A stretch of DNA of 64,000 nucleotides, taken from NCBI GenBank assembly GCA_021234155.1, contig JAJEKV010000004.1:27922919-27986918 (forward strand), given 5' to 3'. Source of the DNA: Isoetes taiwanensis. Lineage: Eukaryota > Streptophyta > Lycopodiopsida > Isoetales > Isoetaceae. The translations under genes and the position numbers were made by a program. The notes beneath the pieces are model-generated. The model searched no databases, was not told the DNA's origin, and saw nothing but the letters and a program-made list of their open reading frames with translations. Shown one piece after another: positions 43,797 to 56,628 of this stretch; within the stretch, counting starts at the first letter, position 1, and each line of letters starts with the position of its first letter.

Positions 43797-45990
43797 CCTT
43801 GTCTTATCCATACTCTAATTCCATCCTTGCCCTTGATCCATGGAATATATCATGGGATATGCCACATCTTACAACCATGACCATCCATCCAAAAAGAAGA
43901 TGGGGTCAACCCAATTTTACACGTCATCCTATGGTTTCAGGCTCGTTCTTCAGAGTTAACAATGCAGTCAATGAGAATACATAACATACATTAAATCATA
44001 CCACAACTTCAATGAGGACAGCAATAAGAAGATTGTCCAACATCTGTCCCATTACAGAAACAATACAGTATGACATGTATGGAGTGCACAACAAGTGCAA
44101 ACATTACCTGACATTAAAACCTCTGACACAGCTTCCTGTTGCATGCGGACATGAGCACCTTCACTTAACATTCATTACAGTACATTAGAGGCATGCTAAT
44201 ACAATTGAACTACAAGCCACCAAGGATCCGCCACAACAACAGAATGGCAAAAACATTAGAAGCAACACACATATGTTTCGGCTTCGCAGCCCGCAAATTT
44301 CAAACCCCTGCCAGATCTCACAACAAACACCGATAGAAAATATGACAAATTCCAAAAACACCAGATATTTGCATGTAAGAATGAGGATTTGAACCCCACC
44401 GAGATGAATCGGTACCATAATACCAGATATGAATAACACCAGTTTAATGAGGACCTACTTAACAACACTAGCCAGACATTATCTCTGGAATACTTGCTCT
44501 CTGCAGTGAATCACCTGCAAAACACCTGCAAAGCTCCATTATTTGATAGAGGTTCCTCTGGCAGCTTTGTAATGGAAATGGAAGGGAGAAGCCTAATGCC
44601 TAATACTGAAGCTTCAGCAACAAGAAAGGCATACCTTGCAGCAGTTATAGCTGTAGCCAATCTGTGGAAACAACTTACAAAAGCCTTCAGCAACACAAAG
44701 ACCTATAAATAAAGATGTGACAATGGCAACACAAAGACCTACAACAAATGCCCAGGCGCCCTTAAACTCCTCTACCTGAAATCCATAGCTTTAGCCGGAT
44801 GTCTCATCAGAATGGTAGACTGCCATAACCTGGACGGATAGCTAGAAATAAAGGGGGGAAATTGAGCAAAAGTTCCTGTAAAACACCTCCAAAACACTTG
44901 CAAAGCTTGCTCCTTGAATCCAGAATCTAGATCCTGGCAGAACCTCACCATCATGGACACGTCGTTGAGCCCTCTACCCTGAATAGAAAGCCTAAATTCT
45001 AATGTGAAAACTTCCAAAACAAACAAATCATAGGACATTAGAAACCCAAAACCATACTTCTGACATCAGTATTATATGGTTTTAGTACTCATACTTGCCA
45101 AAACCATATAAAACCATATACTTGCTCATTATTCTTCGAGATGCAAAGAAAAAACATATTGCACCAAATTATTGCCTGGTCATTATTGTTTATGAGTGCA
45201 TTTGATCTCAATTCTATTCTATTCGCTCCTCCAAAAATTCAAAATTTAATTGTGAAATGCCTAGGAACTTCCAATTGTTCCAATCATGAAAGCATAGAAA
45301 GCAAAGGTTCTCTTGCAAACGCATAAAGGGAAATAGTCTGTCTTTGCCTTAAAGCAAACGACATTTCTGAATAGGAATTGTGCTATCATGGACAATGATG
45401 CTTGCTACTTTTGCCAATAAGCTATTTCAAGAGGATAAGATGTTTCAAACATTGCTAGTATGAAGTGCAAACTTCTGGATTATATGGGTTTCTCGTTATG
45501 TTCATGAAGGGAACTTGGACACTTGGTATATGCATTTTTGTTCTTAGAAATGTGTTGGGTGTTTTGTTTTTAAAGAATTGCCGATTCAAGCGTTCAATTC
45601 AATTTCTTAGATGGGCAATTCTATATATGCGAATTTGGAACTTCTATTTATTCATGATTTATACGATTTGTACATGAAACCTCTTCGTTTTTGGGTTGCC
45701 CCTAGGGGGGAACCCTCGCTTATGTGGGTTTGTGGCATATCCTGGCGACTGCTCCAAACCTATTGTTCTCTGTAAACTGGCGGTCACCTGCATTCTAGAT
45801 CGTGGATGTTTCAACCAGGTAACTGGCAAGACAAACCGAAGCTCTAATTTGAAACAACTGCAGCGAAACAATATGTTGGGCCTTGCGCTTATGGCTCCGA
45901 TAGATGCGGTGGGAAGCATGATATCGCTCAAGTAATGGGACTTTAGCTGTAAAAAAAGCCTCAGTAGATCCTTTATAGTGGCTTCAATTA
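43797..45990. other. No gene supported; exon-like membrane piece on minus strand
   Basis: On the minus strand at about 44,775-44,690 VEEFKGAWAFVVGLCVAIVT after a TTTCAG acceptor looks like a membrane-protein exon, unplaced. A B-box-like GGGTTCAAATCC lies at about 44,388-44,399 (minus) without an A-box. A plus frame at 45,696-45,935 is not recognised. Confidence 0.3.
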
Positions 45991-45994
45991 CTTG

Positions 45995-46293
45995 GATGAG
46001 GTTCCTAAAGAGGGAACAGAAAAAGAGACAGCATTGGCTGCTGCCACAAGTGAGCTGGAAAAGTCTTTCAACAAAGCTGATTTCAAGAGGATGGAGGTTA
46101 TTTCTGGCTCTATTTATGTTGAATGCTGTCTCCATCTCCTCATATTGACGAATCTTGAACTGATCAAAATTGCAAAGTGTAGCATATTGAACATTTTAAA
46201 TTTCAATATTTGCACTTTCTGCGGGTGATTGGCCAGTTTAACCTTGGATTTATCATTGCCAAGATCGACAATGATCTTTTCGTTATTGACCAG
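45995..46293 (+). pseudogene. PMS1: PMS1/PMS2-type mismatch-repair protein, two exons
   Basis: The first piece (45,995-46,096) reads AAATSELEKSFNKADFKRME. The second (46,225-46,293) reads VIGQFNLGFIIAKIDNDLF and ends DQ before a GTATAT donor. Together these are the start of the C-terminal dimerisation/endonuclease domain of eukaryotic PMS proteins, which pair with MLH1 in DNA mismatch repair in the nucleus. The acceptor before the second exon reads TTTCTGCGG where CAG is expected, so splicing is probably lost. No ATPase domain and no DQHA(X)2E metal-binding motif follow. It is a captured or duplicated fragment. Confidence 0.8.
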
Positions 46294-47681
46294 GTATATC
46301 GTATGTTGGTAAAGGCATGGCAATTGTGGACATTGTCATTTATTCTAGTGTGGTTCTAAGTTACTTAGTCTTTCATTAGGACATTGTCATTCATTCTAGT
46401 ATTTAAACCACTTCACCCTCCGGCCATGGAGGGCAACCCTCCATGCGCAGCAACTTGTTCGCACGTTTGCACAAACGCAAGTGGACACTTTGAAGCAATT
46501 TCACAGTGTCCACGTTGCTGCCAGGTGAGACTTTTGTGGAGGTGACTGCTGTTTCCGTCGTTTGATTTCATCTACGGCTTCAGAAATTCATGGAAATTCC
46601 AAGTCAGAGGCAGTTATGGCTGCGCCGGGATATCTTGCGGAAGAGTATTGTGCGGATTCTTCATGGCGTTGTGCAAGTTTCGGTGCGTCTTATAAATAAT
46701 TATCTCAAGAATAACGTGAGTGCATCGTGAAGTTATTTGCAGAGTTGAAAGAATGTGGCTTGCTTTGGTTATATTTGCAAAAGTTGGAGGTTTTCTTCCT
46801 AGAGATTGTTGATTTTGATCTATAGTTGAAGAAGATGATTGGAAATTGGATATGATGTCTGAATTATGTGGTTGCTTTATGATAGTATTGCAAGAAGAAC
46901 TGAAAAGATGCACGCAGTCTTTAGTAGCACAAAGTCCGACTCTTAGCTGCCCTAGTGCTGAGACCCGTATTAAAAGAGACCTTAAGGCACTGAGATGGGA
47001 GCTTGAGTATGAAAGTTTCTATCTAGATAGATAGATAGCAGGGTAACTTGAGGCTAAGTTAAAATTTGATAGTTGGCTTTGCTACTTTACAGTGGACCAG
47101 TTCTTGAAAGAGAAGCTAAAGCTGCTTGGGATCTCATCTACTCTAAAGAAGGATTGGGTAAACAGATTGCAGATACTGTGGATGCAGTGTACCACAAATT
47201 AGCGGGCCAAGAATTTAACTAGACAGAAATAAGGATTCTTGCCCTGGCCTGTTACACTCTTCTCTTTTACAAGATCTGTGGTGATCCAAATTTTCTATGG
47301 CGCTCTGCAAGTCTTGGTTTTCTTGTCTTCTCAGGGTACTTCTTGGACTCTTGGTGGTAAAATAACAGAAGATAGAAGATGGTAAATACGGGAGCAAGTA
47401 AGGCAGTGGCAGCCAGATTTTGGAGCGTCACAGGTATTTTATCTGAAGTTTTTGTTCTTGAGGTATTTTGCTAGCCAGCTTTTGCCAAATCTATTGGTCC
47501 AAGCGGGATTCGTCGATCCAACGTAGCCTATATATGCTTTTTTTTTTTTTAATATCCATGTTGAATCGTGAGCTAAAATTGCCATTCCGTAGTTTACAAG
47601 CATGAAATAATAGTGAAGGATGCTGTCTCATCTGGTGCGTTCAATTATATTTACCTGCTCCTATTTTAATTGTATTTTTAG
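46294..47681. other. Exon-like pieces, unidentified
   Basis: A plus frame at about 46,590-46,690 (LRRDILRKSIVRILHGVVQ) and another at about 47,091-47,221 (GPVLEREAKAAWDLIYSKEG, then DTVDAVYHKLAGQEFN and stop) look protein-like but are not recognised. A run of GATA units is at 47,023-47,037. Confidence 0.3.
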
Positions 47682-48330
47682 GTCCGCCGAGATGATGTTT
47701 TGTTTGCATGGAATGGTATAAGACCTTTGCCAAGTAATCCATCAGTTACGGAAAATGTTTTAATTGATGAGGAATGCTCTATGCGAGGTAAAACTGGCAA
47801 AAGCGCTTGGGACTTGGGGCAATCATATGACAGTCAAGCACCCTTCGACATGGAACAAACTGCTCTTCCAGAGCTGACTGAAAATTTCTCGATCTTTCAT
47901 TGCAGGGCGAATTTGGTAATATTAGATTGCAGTTCAGATGGAATTAAACTAGAGAATAATGAAAACTGGAAGCATAGGGAGCTTCTTAATGGTTTACCCA
48001 ATGACCTTCTTGAGAGGATTTTTGTTGCATTGCCTCTCCTCAGTCTGTTCCGAGCAAGAGCTGTTTGCAAAAGGTAGAATTTAATTATTGATTCCAGTTC
48101 TTTTCGGGCTCTTTGTGCCCAACATGCTAATCATAAGCCTTGGTACCTCATGTATAAGGACTCAGAGAAGCCCATTGTAGCCACGTTTGATCCTTCATCT
48201 AAAAGGTGGCACAACTTTGTTCTTCCTCATTTTGATCTTATACAAGTTTCGTTGCCTGTGCAGATGGTTTGGTTTGTTTCATGGATAAGACCAATTGTGA
48301 CATGATTTATGTCCAATGACAAAGGCTTGG
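47682..48330 (+). pseudogene. F-box/kelch-type protein with nonsense and frameshift
   Basis: After an acceptor (TTTTTAG) the frame runs through a Ser/Asn-rich region to ELLNGLPNDLLERIFVALP, LLSLFRARAVCKR, a typical F-box. It is broken by TAG at 48,075-48,077, where tryptophan is expected (CKRWN). The next part IIDSSSFRALCAQH and WYLMYKDSEKPIVATFDPSS matches the region before the kelch repeats of plant At5g15710-like F-box proteins. A one-base shift near 48,258 separates it from ADGLVCFMDKTNCD. Intact members are SCF substrate adaptors. This copy is dead. Confidence 0.72.
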
Positions 48331-48410
48331 AGAGTTGCAAAAAAAGATCTTTATTCTGAGATGGGGGAGACAATGCCACCTAGTTTACTGTGCGTCATGT
48401 TTCATGATTA

Positions 48411-48530
48411 AAAAATGTTATTCTGCTGATTGCAGTTGTATGGCTACAGTCGTATTAACTGCGAATAGAAAAAAATGTTATTCTGCTGATTGCAATTGTA
48501 TGGCTACAGTCGTGTTAACTGCGAATAAAA
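48411..48530. repeat. 60-bp tandem duplication
   Basis: Two adjacent copies (48,411-48,470 and 48,471-48,530) of a unit containing TGTTATTCTGCTGATTGCA and GGCTACAGTCGT differ at only a few positions. Confidence 0.88.
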
Positions 48531-49133
48531 TCTTTTATTTAAGTCAATTCCTACAAGCATAAATAACTGACAAATTTGTGTCCGCATATGCGTAGCTAAT
48601 TTGACCTTGCTGGTTTAGAAAAAATTCTTCACTATTGGATTTCTTGACTGACACATCATTTGGAAGTACACAAATATGATGTAGTCCACCAGGATATAAA
48701 CGATAAAATTTAGTGGCAGTGTGAGATAGTCTCCTCATAAGAAAAATTATCTTGGTCCTAAAACGAGTTGATCAATGCTGAAATCTGTAATGCTTCTGAC
48801 AACAACCATGTTTTAGTCTGAACTTCATTTAAGGACTATAATTACTGCATGGCCTGCCCTGTTGTCAGAGCCACATTATGCTTATATTGCACAGAGAACC
48901 ATTCAATTGCTATGATCTAGTATATGGTCCCTTGTTGAGTAAAGGGTGTTGGCTGGACTTTATCTTTAATTGCCGTCTCTTTGCTGACTCGATTTCTTCC
49001 AGCCTTCTTATCCTTCTCTGAATTGTAGCATGTTGATACATCTGACAACAACTCTAAAACAGTTTTTGAGTTCACTCCAGCAAATATGATAAGGGTAATT
49101 CCCGATCTTTGATATTTAGCATATCTAAGGTGA

Positions 49134-49985
<852 letters not shown>

Positions 49986-49999
49986 CCTCCAGTAAGTTT

Positions 50000-51126
50000 T
50001 ACCTTCAATCAGTTTGCCTTCCTCTCTATTTGGGCCCCAGCAGCCTCTTAGGATTGGGTTCAACAGCACCCTCGCTTTGCAAGCTCACTGTTTCCCGCCT
50101 CCACTCCGGAATCATCTCTATGCCATTTATTCTGAGGGAGGAAATGTGGCCACATCTCTCACTATTTCTGTGGAGCGTTGGACACAATTACTGCAGTTGT
50201 TGAAGGATTTCGTGCCACATTCAGCAAATCAGGGTGGTGAGAATGCAAATGCTTTACATGCTTCTGTATGGACATCTGACCCTGAGGCCGCCTCTGCCGT
50301 GAAAGGTACTGCTGAAGTCTCTACACAGATTGAGGCAACACACTTTGTGGATGCAGAGATTCAGACCGAGGTCAGACATTGTGTTGATGCAGAGATTCAG
50401 ACTGAGGCCAGGCATTGTGTTGATGCATATGACTGATACACCGACCCTTAGTTTGCGTATTATAGGGGTTATAGAGACGGATGCAGAAGGACAGACAGAT
50501 TTAGAGGTAGCCACGAAATTTTTTACAGAGACAATGCACGCCTCGCCAATGGAATTGTGAGTGCCGCCGGTGGGGAGCAACGCCCTAATCGGGCCTCGCC
50601 ACCTTCTCGCTCGCTTCTGTGATGCGTTAAGTAGGCTCCATATTCTTTAGCATGGCAACCACCTAAAGAGGACTGCATTCTCGGTACAGGAGGATCTTTC
50701 TCCAATAAACTGCGGTGCAAGCCAGGATGAACTCTGAGAGTAAGGGAAGCGCGCCAGCATAAGAAATGGGCAGTTTATCGAGGAGGAGCGGCGATTATTC
50801 TGGACCACTGGCCTTCCAACCCGTGGATAGGTTATGTCTAGAATATTTCTATAGCACTAATATCCTTAGCATCCATGAGCATGTTCATCCTGTTTGTACT
50901 TGGGCTTTTGCCCTCATGTTTTCTTTGGGCCTTGGCCCTTTGTTTTCTTTGTGACTTTGTCCTTGGGTTTTGTTTAGGCTTTTGCCTTCTTTGCTCCGGC
51001 TGATTTGGACTTCACTGCCCCCTTTTCTTGTATGGGTCCCATAACCCTCTTGGGTTTCCGCGGACGATAAAAATTTATCTTATCTTATCTTATCTTATCT
51101 TATCTTATCTTATCTTATCTTATCTT
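50000..51126 (+). mobile_element. LINE remnant with (TTATC)n tail
   Basis: A frame 50,014-50,436 contains 33-base repeats (HFVDAEIQTEVRHCVDAEIQ). A shifted frame reads TLSLRIIGVIETDAEGQTDL with VATKFF, like the ORF1 RNA-binding part of L1-type elements. No ORF2 follows. The 3' part has TTTGGGCCTTGGCCCTTTG and CCCATAACCCTCTTGGG, and ends in TCTTA repeats (51,076-51,126). The internal part is deleted. Confidence 0.6.
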
Positions 51127-52811
51127 CTATTTATCCTTTATTATTGCTTTTGAGGGATTTTTCTAGAGCATTTGTATGCTACGATAGTATTGGAGCCTAT
51201 GGAGACCGCTCTTATTTAATGCTAACTGGTTGTTGATTGTAATGTCCGAAGATTGGCACTCAAGATCCAATCCAAAACCACCACTAAGTCGTGACCTTGA
51301 TGCTTGTTGAGTCTTACAATATGTTACATTATATTCCGTCAAAACTTGGCTGCATTGTCATGAAGCAAATCATTAATAAGGTTACCAGTTAAAAAGCTCT
51401 TATAATGCGGTGTTTACCATCTCATGTGTCACGATTCAAAACTAATGTATGTCGTTACAGCTCGTCAATGACAACCTCATATGTTATTATAAGGTTGGAA
51501 CTCGAACTTATATGATCTTTAGCATTCAGACTGCAGTATAGAAGAGCATAAACCCACAATGACCTAGTTACTGTGGATCTTAATGGGATGTTTTTATATT
51601 TTATCAGGGGCCATTGATGGGGAGAATATTCTCTCTCTCGTTCAATTTCATATTACAAAACACCACCTACACCATATCTTATAATTTGCTATACAAAGTA
51701 ATCAAACGTGCTTTTGACTAGTTTTATATATAATTTAATTTAATTTATTTGCAAGTGACACCCATGGCAATGAACTGTGATACAATTAATAACCATGCAT
51801 GACGAAAGCGACGCATGACAAATGCAAATTCACGTAGTACAAAATTATAATTGCCACGCACGACAGCTGCAATTAAATTTTGTTACACGTCACAAATGCT
51901 GCATCAGTTTGTTACAAAATCATGTTTTGTAACGTGTTTACAAGTGTTTTTCGTTGGTAACACGTGATAAATCATATTTTGTAATGCAAATAAAAAAATA
52001 CTTATTAATATATTTTCCGTTACAAAAAACGTGACAAACTATATTATATTCTATTAGTGATTGACAATGGTTTATATCAACCTAGCTACAATTATTCCTG
52101 TCCAATTTCAGAAGCAAGGACTTTCCAACTTCCATTGTTACCAATTTTGTTATGTCCCGTTTATACTTTTAGTAATTTTATCGATTCACTTCCGTTTTAC
52201 AGCCCCCCTCCTAATATGGCACAAATTCAAACTATGCAATCTAAAAATCAAGGGTCGAGATGCCTACACATCAAATGGGGCTATAAAACAAAAACTTGAT
52301 GTTTTATCAACCATCCATTATCAACCATTCCGATGTTCCAAGAACAATTATTTGTCTATTGAGCAGGAAAGAGCTCTTAATAAATCTAAATTATGCTCGT
52401 GAATAATTTGTATATTTGCTTCTTGCAATTGAAGTTGCCCAAAACTTCAGCAACATTTGCAAAATATAACCATCAATGTTCGCTGATAACATGTGACACA
52501 AGGCTTATCCAAATTGACGTGGTAAAAGCTTAGCAGCTTCTTTACCATATAACTCTTTATTCAAGTGTTATGCTTTGAATCCAATCAGTCAAATTCAAGG
52601 TATGTTTGTAGTTAGAAGATAGCTGGCTACTCCAAATTATAGCCACTCCAAGTTATAATGCTTGAGATGCACAATAGGCACGAATGACAAATCAAAGGCA
52701 CATCATAGGATTGACCTTTCAATACTAGTATAAAGATCTGGATGGACAATCAATAGCATGTCACTAAATAGTGCGTTTGATCAAAGTCAATTTCTTCATG
52801 ATTGTCTATTT
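51127..52811. other. Non-coding, with a possible CACTA terminus
   Basis: Bases 51,700-52,059 are rich in repeated GTTACAAAA/CACGTGATAA-type words and end TTCTATTAGTG at 52,059, the complement of CACTAATAGAA, as at a CACTA transposon end. No opposite end was found. A plus frame at 52,061-52,402 has no motif. The rest up to element B is unremarkable. Confidence 0.3.
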
Positions 52812-52841
52812 GGGTGTAAATATGATAATGCTACCCAAAAA
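52812..52841 (+). repeat. Left TIR of element B
   Basis: Thirty bases starting GGGTGTAAATATGATAATGC pair with 59,718-59,747 with one mismatch. The preceding ATTT is the left copy of the target duplication. Confidence 0.92.
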
Positions 52842-53077
52842 GCACCGTCCGGACAAGTGCTTTAGGTGTTTTTTACTCGATGAATTTTCGTTCAACGACC
52901 TCGGGGGTTGTTACTCCAGAAATAGTATGCATGTTTCGGTTGGGGAGGGATCGATGACATGGATGTCCCCGCGCGAATTGCCAGAGCAATCCTCATGTTT
53001 GGCGGGATCTCAAGTTGGCGGGATTCTTGAGGAAAGTTTTCTTTCTTGGATTGTCATTCTTCCCAAGCTCCGTTATC

Positions 53078-56000
53078 ATGGCTGAAAATTCACTGGCAAT
53101 TCTCAATTCTAATTCCAATCCCAATCCCAATTCCAATCCCAATCCCAATTCTAGTTCTCCATTGCACCTCCATTTTATGGCCAATTCTGAAAGCCTTGAT
53201 GATCAGAAGAGGAGAATTTATCTGGAATTTGAAGCCAACAGGAAAAGAGAATCGAGAAAGAGAATGAAAGAAAGGGAAAAGGAAAACATTCCACCAAACG
53301 AGAGGAAGAGAAAACAATGGCTTAGTGAAAGTCTCAAAAGAGTTAGATGATTCTTTTAATCACATTGTCAGGAACGTTTCTGAGGATTTGGATAAAGGGA
53401 AAGTTCTTCAAAGACTTTTCAAGAGAAACAAACATTTGCCATTGCAAGTGATGTACCGTGATCCTGTGGATATTGCTATAATGAAAACCATGATTGTGAA
53501 TGTTAGAGAGACAATGCAGGCACAAAAAATGCAAAGAACAACTGATGTCCTCCAAGCAAGAAAGAGCACCCTTCAAATGGCAGCATCTTCGATAGGAGGG
53601 ATTAATCAATCTGCAATTTCAAGGGTTCTATCCGCTCCAAGAAAAACTATTGCCATGGCATTTAGAAGACGATATTTGCAGAGAGTGTGAAGTCGGCCCC
53701 TTGGTCAATATTTGGAAGGAAGAGAAGAAGTGACGATTTTCAGCTGAAGAAATATCCACGGTGAGGAAGTTTTGGGATGAAAATACTAGAGTCTCACTTT
53801 ATAAGAAGCATGTGAGGAAGCATTTGGCTGAAAATGGTGATAAAATTGATCATCCTATTCATTTGCTAGAGATTACATTGTAATAGTTTCACCGTAAATT
53901 TGGAATGTTGTGCACTAATTCTTTTCATTCACTTTATAAAATAACTAAATTTATTATTGTAATTGTGTTCAGGTACAATTGTACCTTGCTTTCAAGAAGG
54001 AACATCCTAATATAAAGATGTCCCAAAGAAGCTTTTTGAAAACTCAAGCCAAGCTATGTAAGAAAACTTCAAGAAAGGGAGACTTGTTGTTGCCAATACC
54101 ATTTGCACCTAGAATTTGCAAGGCATGCCATCAACAATATGAGGACAGATCCTTATGGTGTTCATAAGGATTGTAAGTGTCGGGCAAGGTTTGTGGACCA
54201 GGTCTAATCTACCATTTGCATGGCTAAGGAGAACACCATCGATCAAGTAGTGATTATTGGAGAATGGTGGTCCGCCAAAAGGATGAGAGTGATGAGTGGC
54301 ATAAGCATGCGCGGTCCGATGCGTGACTTGTACAAAATGTGGTTTAAAGAAGTGAGTACAATGTTTCCTTTGTTTAAACCTATAATTTTGCTTTCTATTT
54401 ACCATGTTTGCTATAATGTATTGCAGGCTGCCAACATGTCCTAAGGAGAGGAATAAGAGCAAGACTTACAATGTGAATTGGAAAGTATTTGAGAAGGTAA
54501 TGACTTTCAAATTAGATTGCAAAGTGCATTTAGTGACTTCATTAAATATGATTCAATCATATGACTTCCATATCAGGAGCTGATAAATTGGCCTTAACAT
54601 GGCAGGTAGAAGTCCAAAGGAAGAAGACATCATCTAAGAAACCTCCAAAGGTTACAAAATTGGCCTACAAATTGGGTAGTCCTTTTGAATTTAATGAGCA
54701 TGCAAGAAAGACTTTGAAATCTTTTGTACCTCATAATTATAGAGCTCATTGGCAAGCCAAGGAATTCAGGAAATGCTTGGCAACACTTCAAGATGATACC
54801 ATTGTTTCTGTCATAGATTTTGCTGAAAATTATGGATTTAAGATCCAACAAGAAGCTCAATCCTGTCATTGGCATACTGACCAGGTGTCAATTCTAGTGC
54901 ATATAACCTACAGGAGGATGAAAAAGGAAGAAGAAGAAGAAAGAAAAAAAGAAAGAGGAAGAGAACTCATGCAAGAAGAACAAGAACTTGGCCAAAGAGA
55001 AAAGGAAACAAAGTCTCCAAGGTATTGTGAAGGAAACTCATTTCTATATTAGTGATGACAAATCACATGACACAGAATATGTCCAACATTGTCTACAAAT
55101 GCATGCTGATTGGTTGCAAAGTATTGGAGTTGAATATAAAAAACATGTGTTTTGGAGTGATGGATGTTCTTCACAATTCAAGTCTTCGAGACCATTCCAT
55201 TTTCTTGGTAGATTTTATGGGAGAATGGGCAAGGATCTTCTATGGAATTTTTTTGCTAGCTCACATGGGAAAGATGAGCATGATGGTGCTGGAGCAGTTA
55301 TAAAGAGGATACTAACTCAAGAGCAAATGAAGTATAATGGATGGAAACTACAGTGTGCAAAGGAGGTAGTTGCTTTTCTTAAATGGCACTTTGAAAATCA
55401 TCCATCTGATCATGACATCAAAAGGTATAATTTTGTAGTGTTTTACAATTTTATTGCAGACATTTCAAAGACTTCAAGTAATCGGCCCAAAGACTTAAAG
55501 CACTTGCTTTTCATATTGTTACAGGTATTTCTGGGAGGTAGAGTCTTCAAAGATAGATAGATCAGAAAGATTGGAATGCCATACTTTAAAGGGAACTCAA
55601 TTGCTCCACTGCATAAGACCATGTGACAAGGAGAACTCTTTGAAGGTAGCTTACAGACCTTTGTCGTGCTTTTGCAACTACTGCATTCAATTTAAGTGGG
55701 ACAAATGCATCAATATGAGTCGAATTGGTGTTTGGGCAACCATTGAGTTGAGGTTGAAGGATCCTAAGAATACAGGTGATAGCAATGATTTGCAAGAAGA
55801 TGACAAGTATGATGTTGAGGAAGAAGAAGAGGATGAAGATGATGTAATTAGTTCTATGATAGAAGTGGGTGACAATTTTGCTGTAAATGCTGAAGAATGG
55901 AATGAAGAAGGGGTAGACTTTTATGTACTTAGATGCACTGAAGCAAAGAATACTTTGCTAGAAGATTATAAGGATGGATGGGGAATTGTATTTGTGATTG

Positions 56001-56212
56001 AAGAAGTTATTGTGTCAGGACATTATTATAAACAAATTGATGGTGGTCTAAGGTTTCAACTATTGCAGAATAAGCTAGTGGCCAGTGTATACAGCCATCT
56101 CGTTAGACTTTCTAAATTTGACATGATTGCAGATGAAGATGACTCAGACTTGTATTTCATGGCAGAAGAAACTTGCCAGCAGATCATGAGTAGTCTACCA
56201 CCTGCATCATAG
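53078..56212 (+). pseudogene. Putative DDE-like transposase of element B
   Basis: Five exons correspond to those of element A: 53,078 to about 53,880, about 53,974-54,350, 54,428-54,496, about 54,607-55,424 and 55,525-56,212. The start is MAENSLAILNSNSN followed by an Asn-Pro repeat. Exon 1 is Lys/Arg/Glu-rich with TTDVLQARKSTLQMAASS. Exon 4 has IVSVIDFAENYGFKIQQ, SCHWHTDQ, FWSDGCSSQFKSS and FFASSHGKDEHDGAGA, the candidate catalytic segments. The last exon is open: CIRPCDKENS, an acidic run, VDFYVLRCTEAKNTLL and the end SSLPPAS. Frameshifts lie near 53,335, 53,745, 54,080 and 55,020, and TAA/TGA stops near 53,690 and 54,205. It is a broken copy, but the key blocks are conserved with A. Confidence 0.75.
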
Positions 56213-56279
56213 AAGGTAATTTGTACAAAATCATTTCTATAGTTTCTACATAGAAGGTAATTTGTACAAAATCATTTCT
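56211..56279. repeat. 41-bp tandem duplication
   Basis: AGAAGGTAATTTGTACAAAA with the following TCATTTCT occurs at 56,211 and again at 56,252, immediately after the stop of the plus-strand gene. It is a partial second unit. Confidence 0.85.
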
Positions 56280-56628
56280 GTGTCAATCTGCCAAATTGAG
56301 GCATATCTGCAGTTTAAATGTGAAAATACATTGAAATAGCTAGACAACAATACTTTACTACTGAAAATGTAACTGAATGAAAATGACAGCAGTTTAAGAC
56401 TGAAAACATTTAAAAGAGAAACAACAATATACAACAATATGCATACATATCATCTGCAAGATTGAAAGTTTCTAAACAATTTCAGATATCACAAAATTGA
56501 GGCATATCTGCACTCGTATAGTATTGGCAATATAAGGTCTATAATTTTTTACATGCCTCTTGTCCAAAATTGAGGCAATAAGTACTTCTACTAAGAATCA
56601 GAACAAGTAATTCTTCAGTAAATATTCT

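Noticed and set aside
45696-45935. Plus-strand frame with GNPRLCG-like wording, possible LRR receptor juxtamembrane piece
   Set aside because: Only one short motif fits, with no neighbouring leucine-rich repeat or kinase sequence.
53090-53317. Minus-strand frame with GIGIGIGIG repeat
   Set aside because: It is the shadow of the Asn-Pro repeat at the start of the element B putative transposase.
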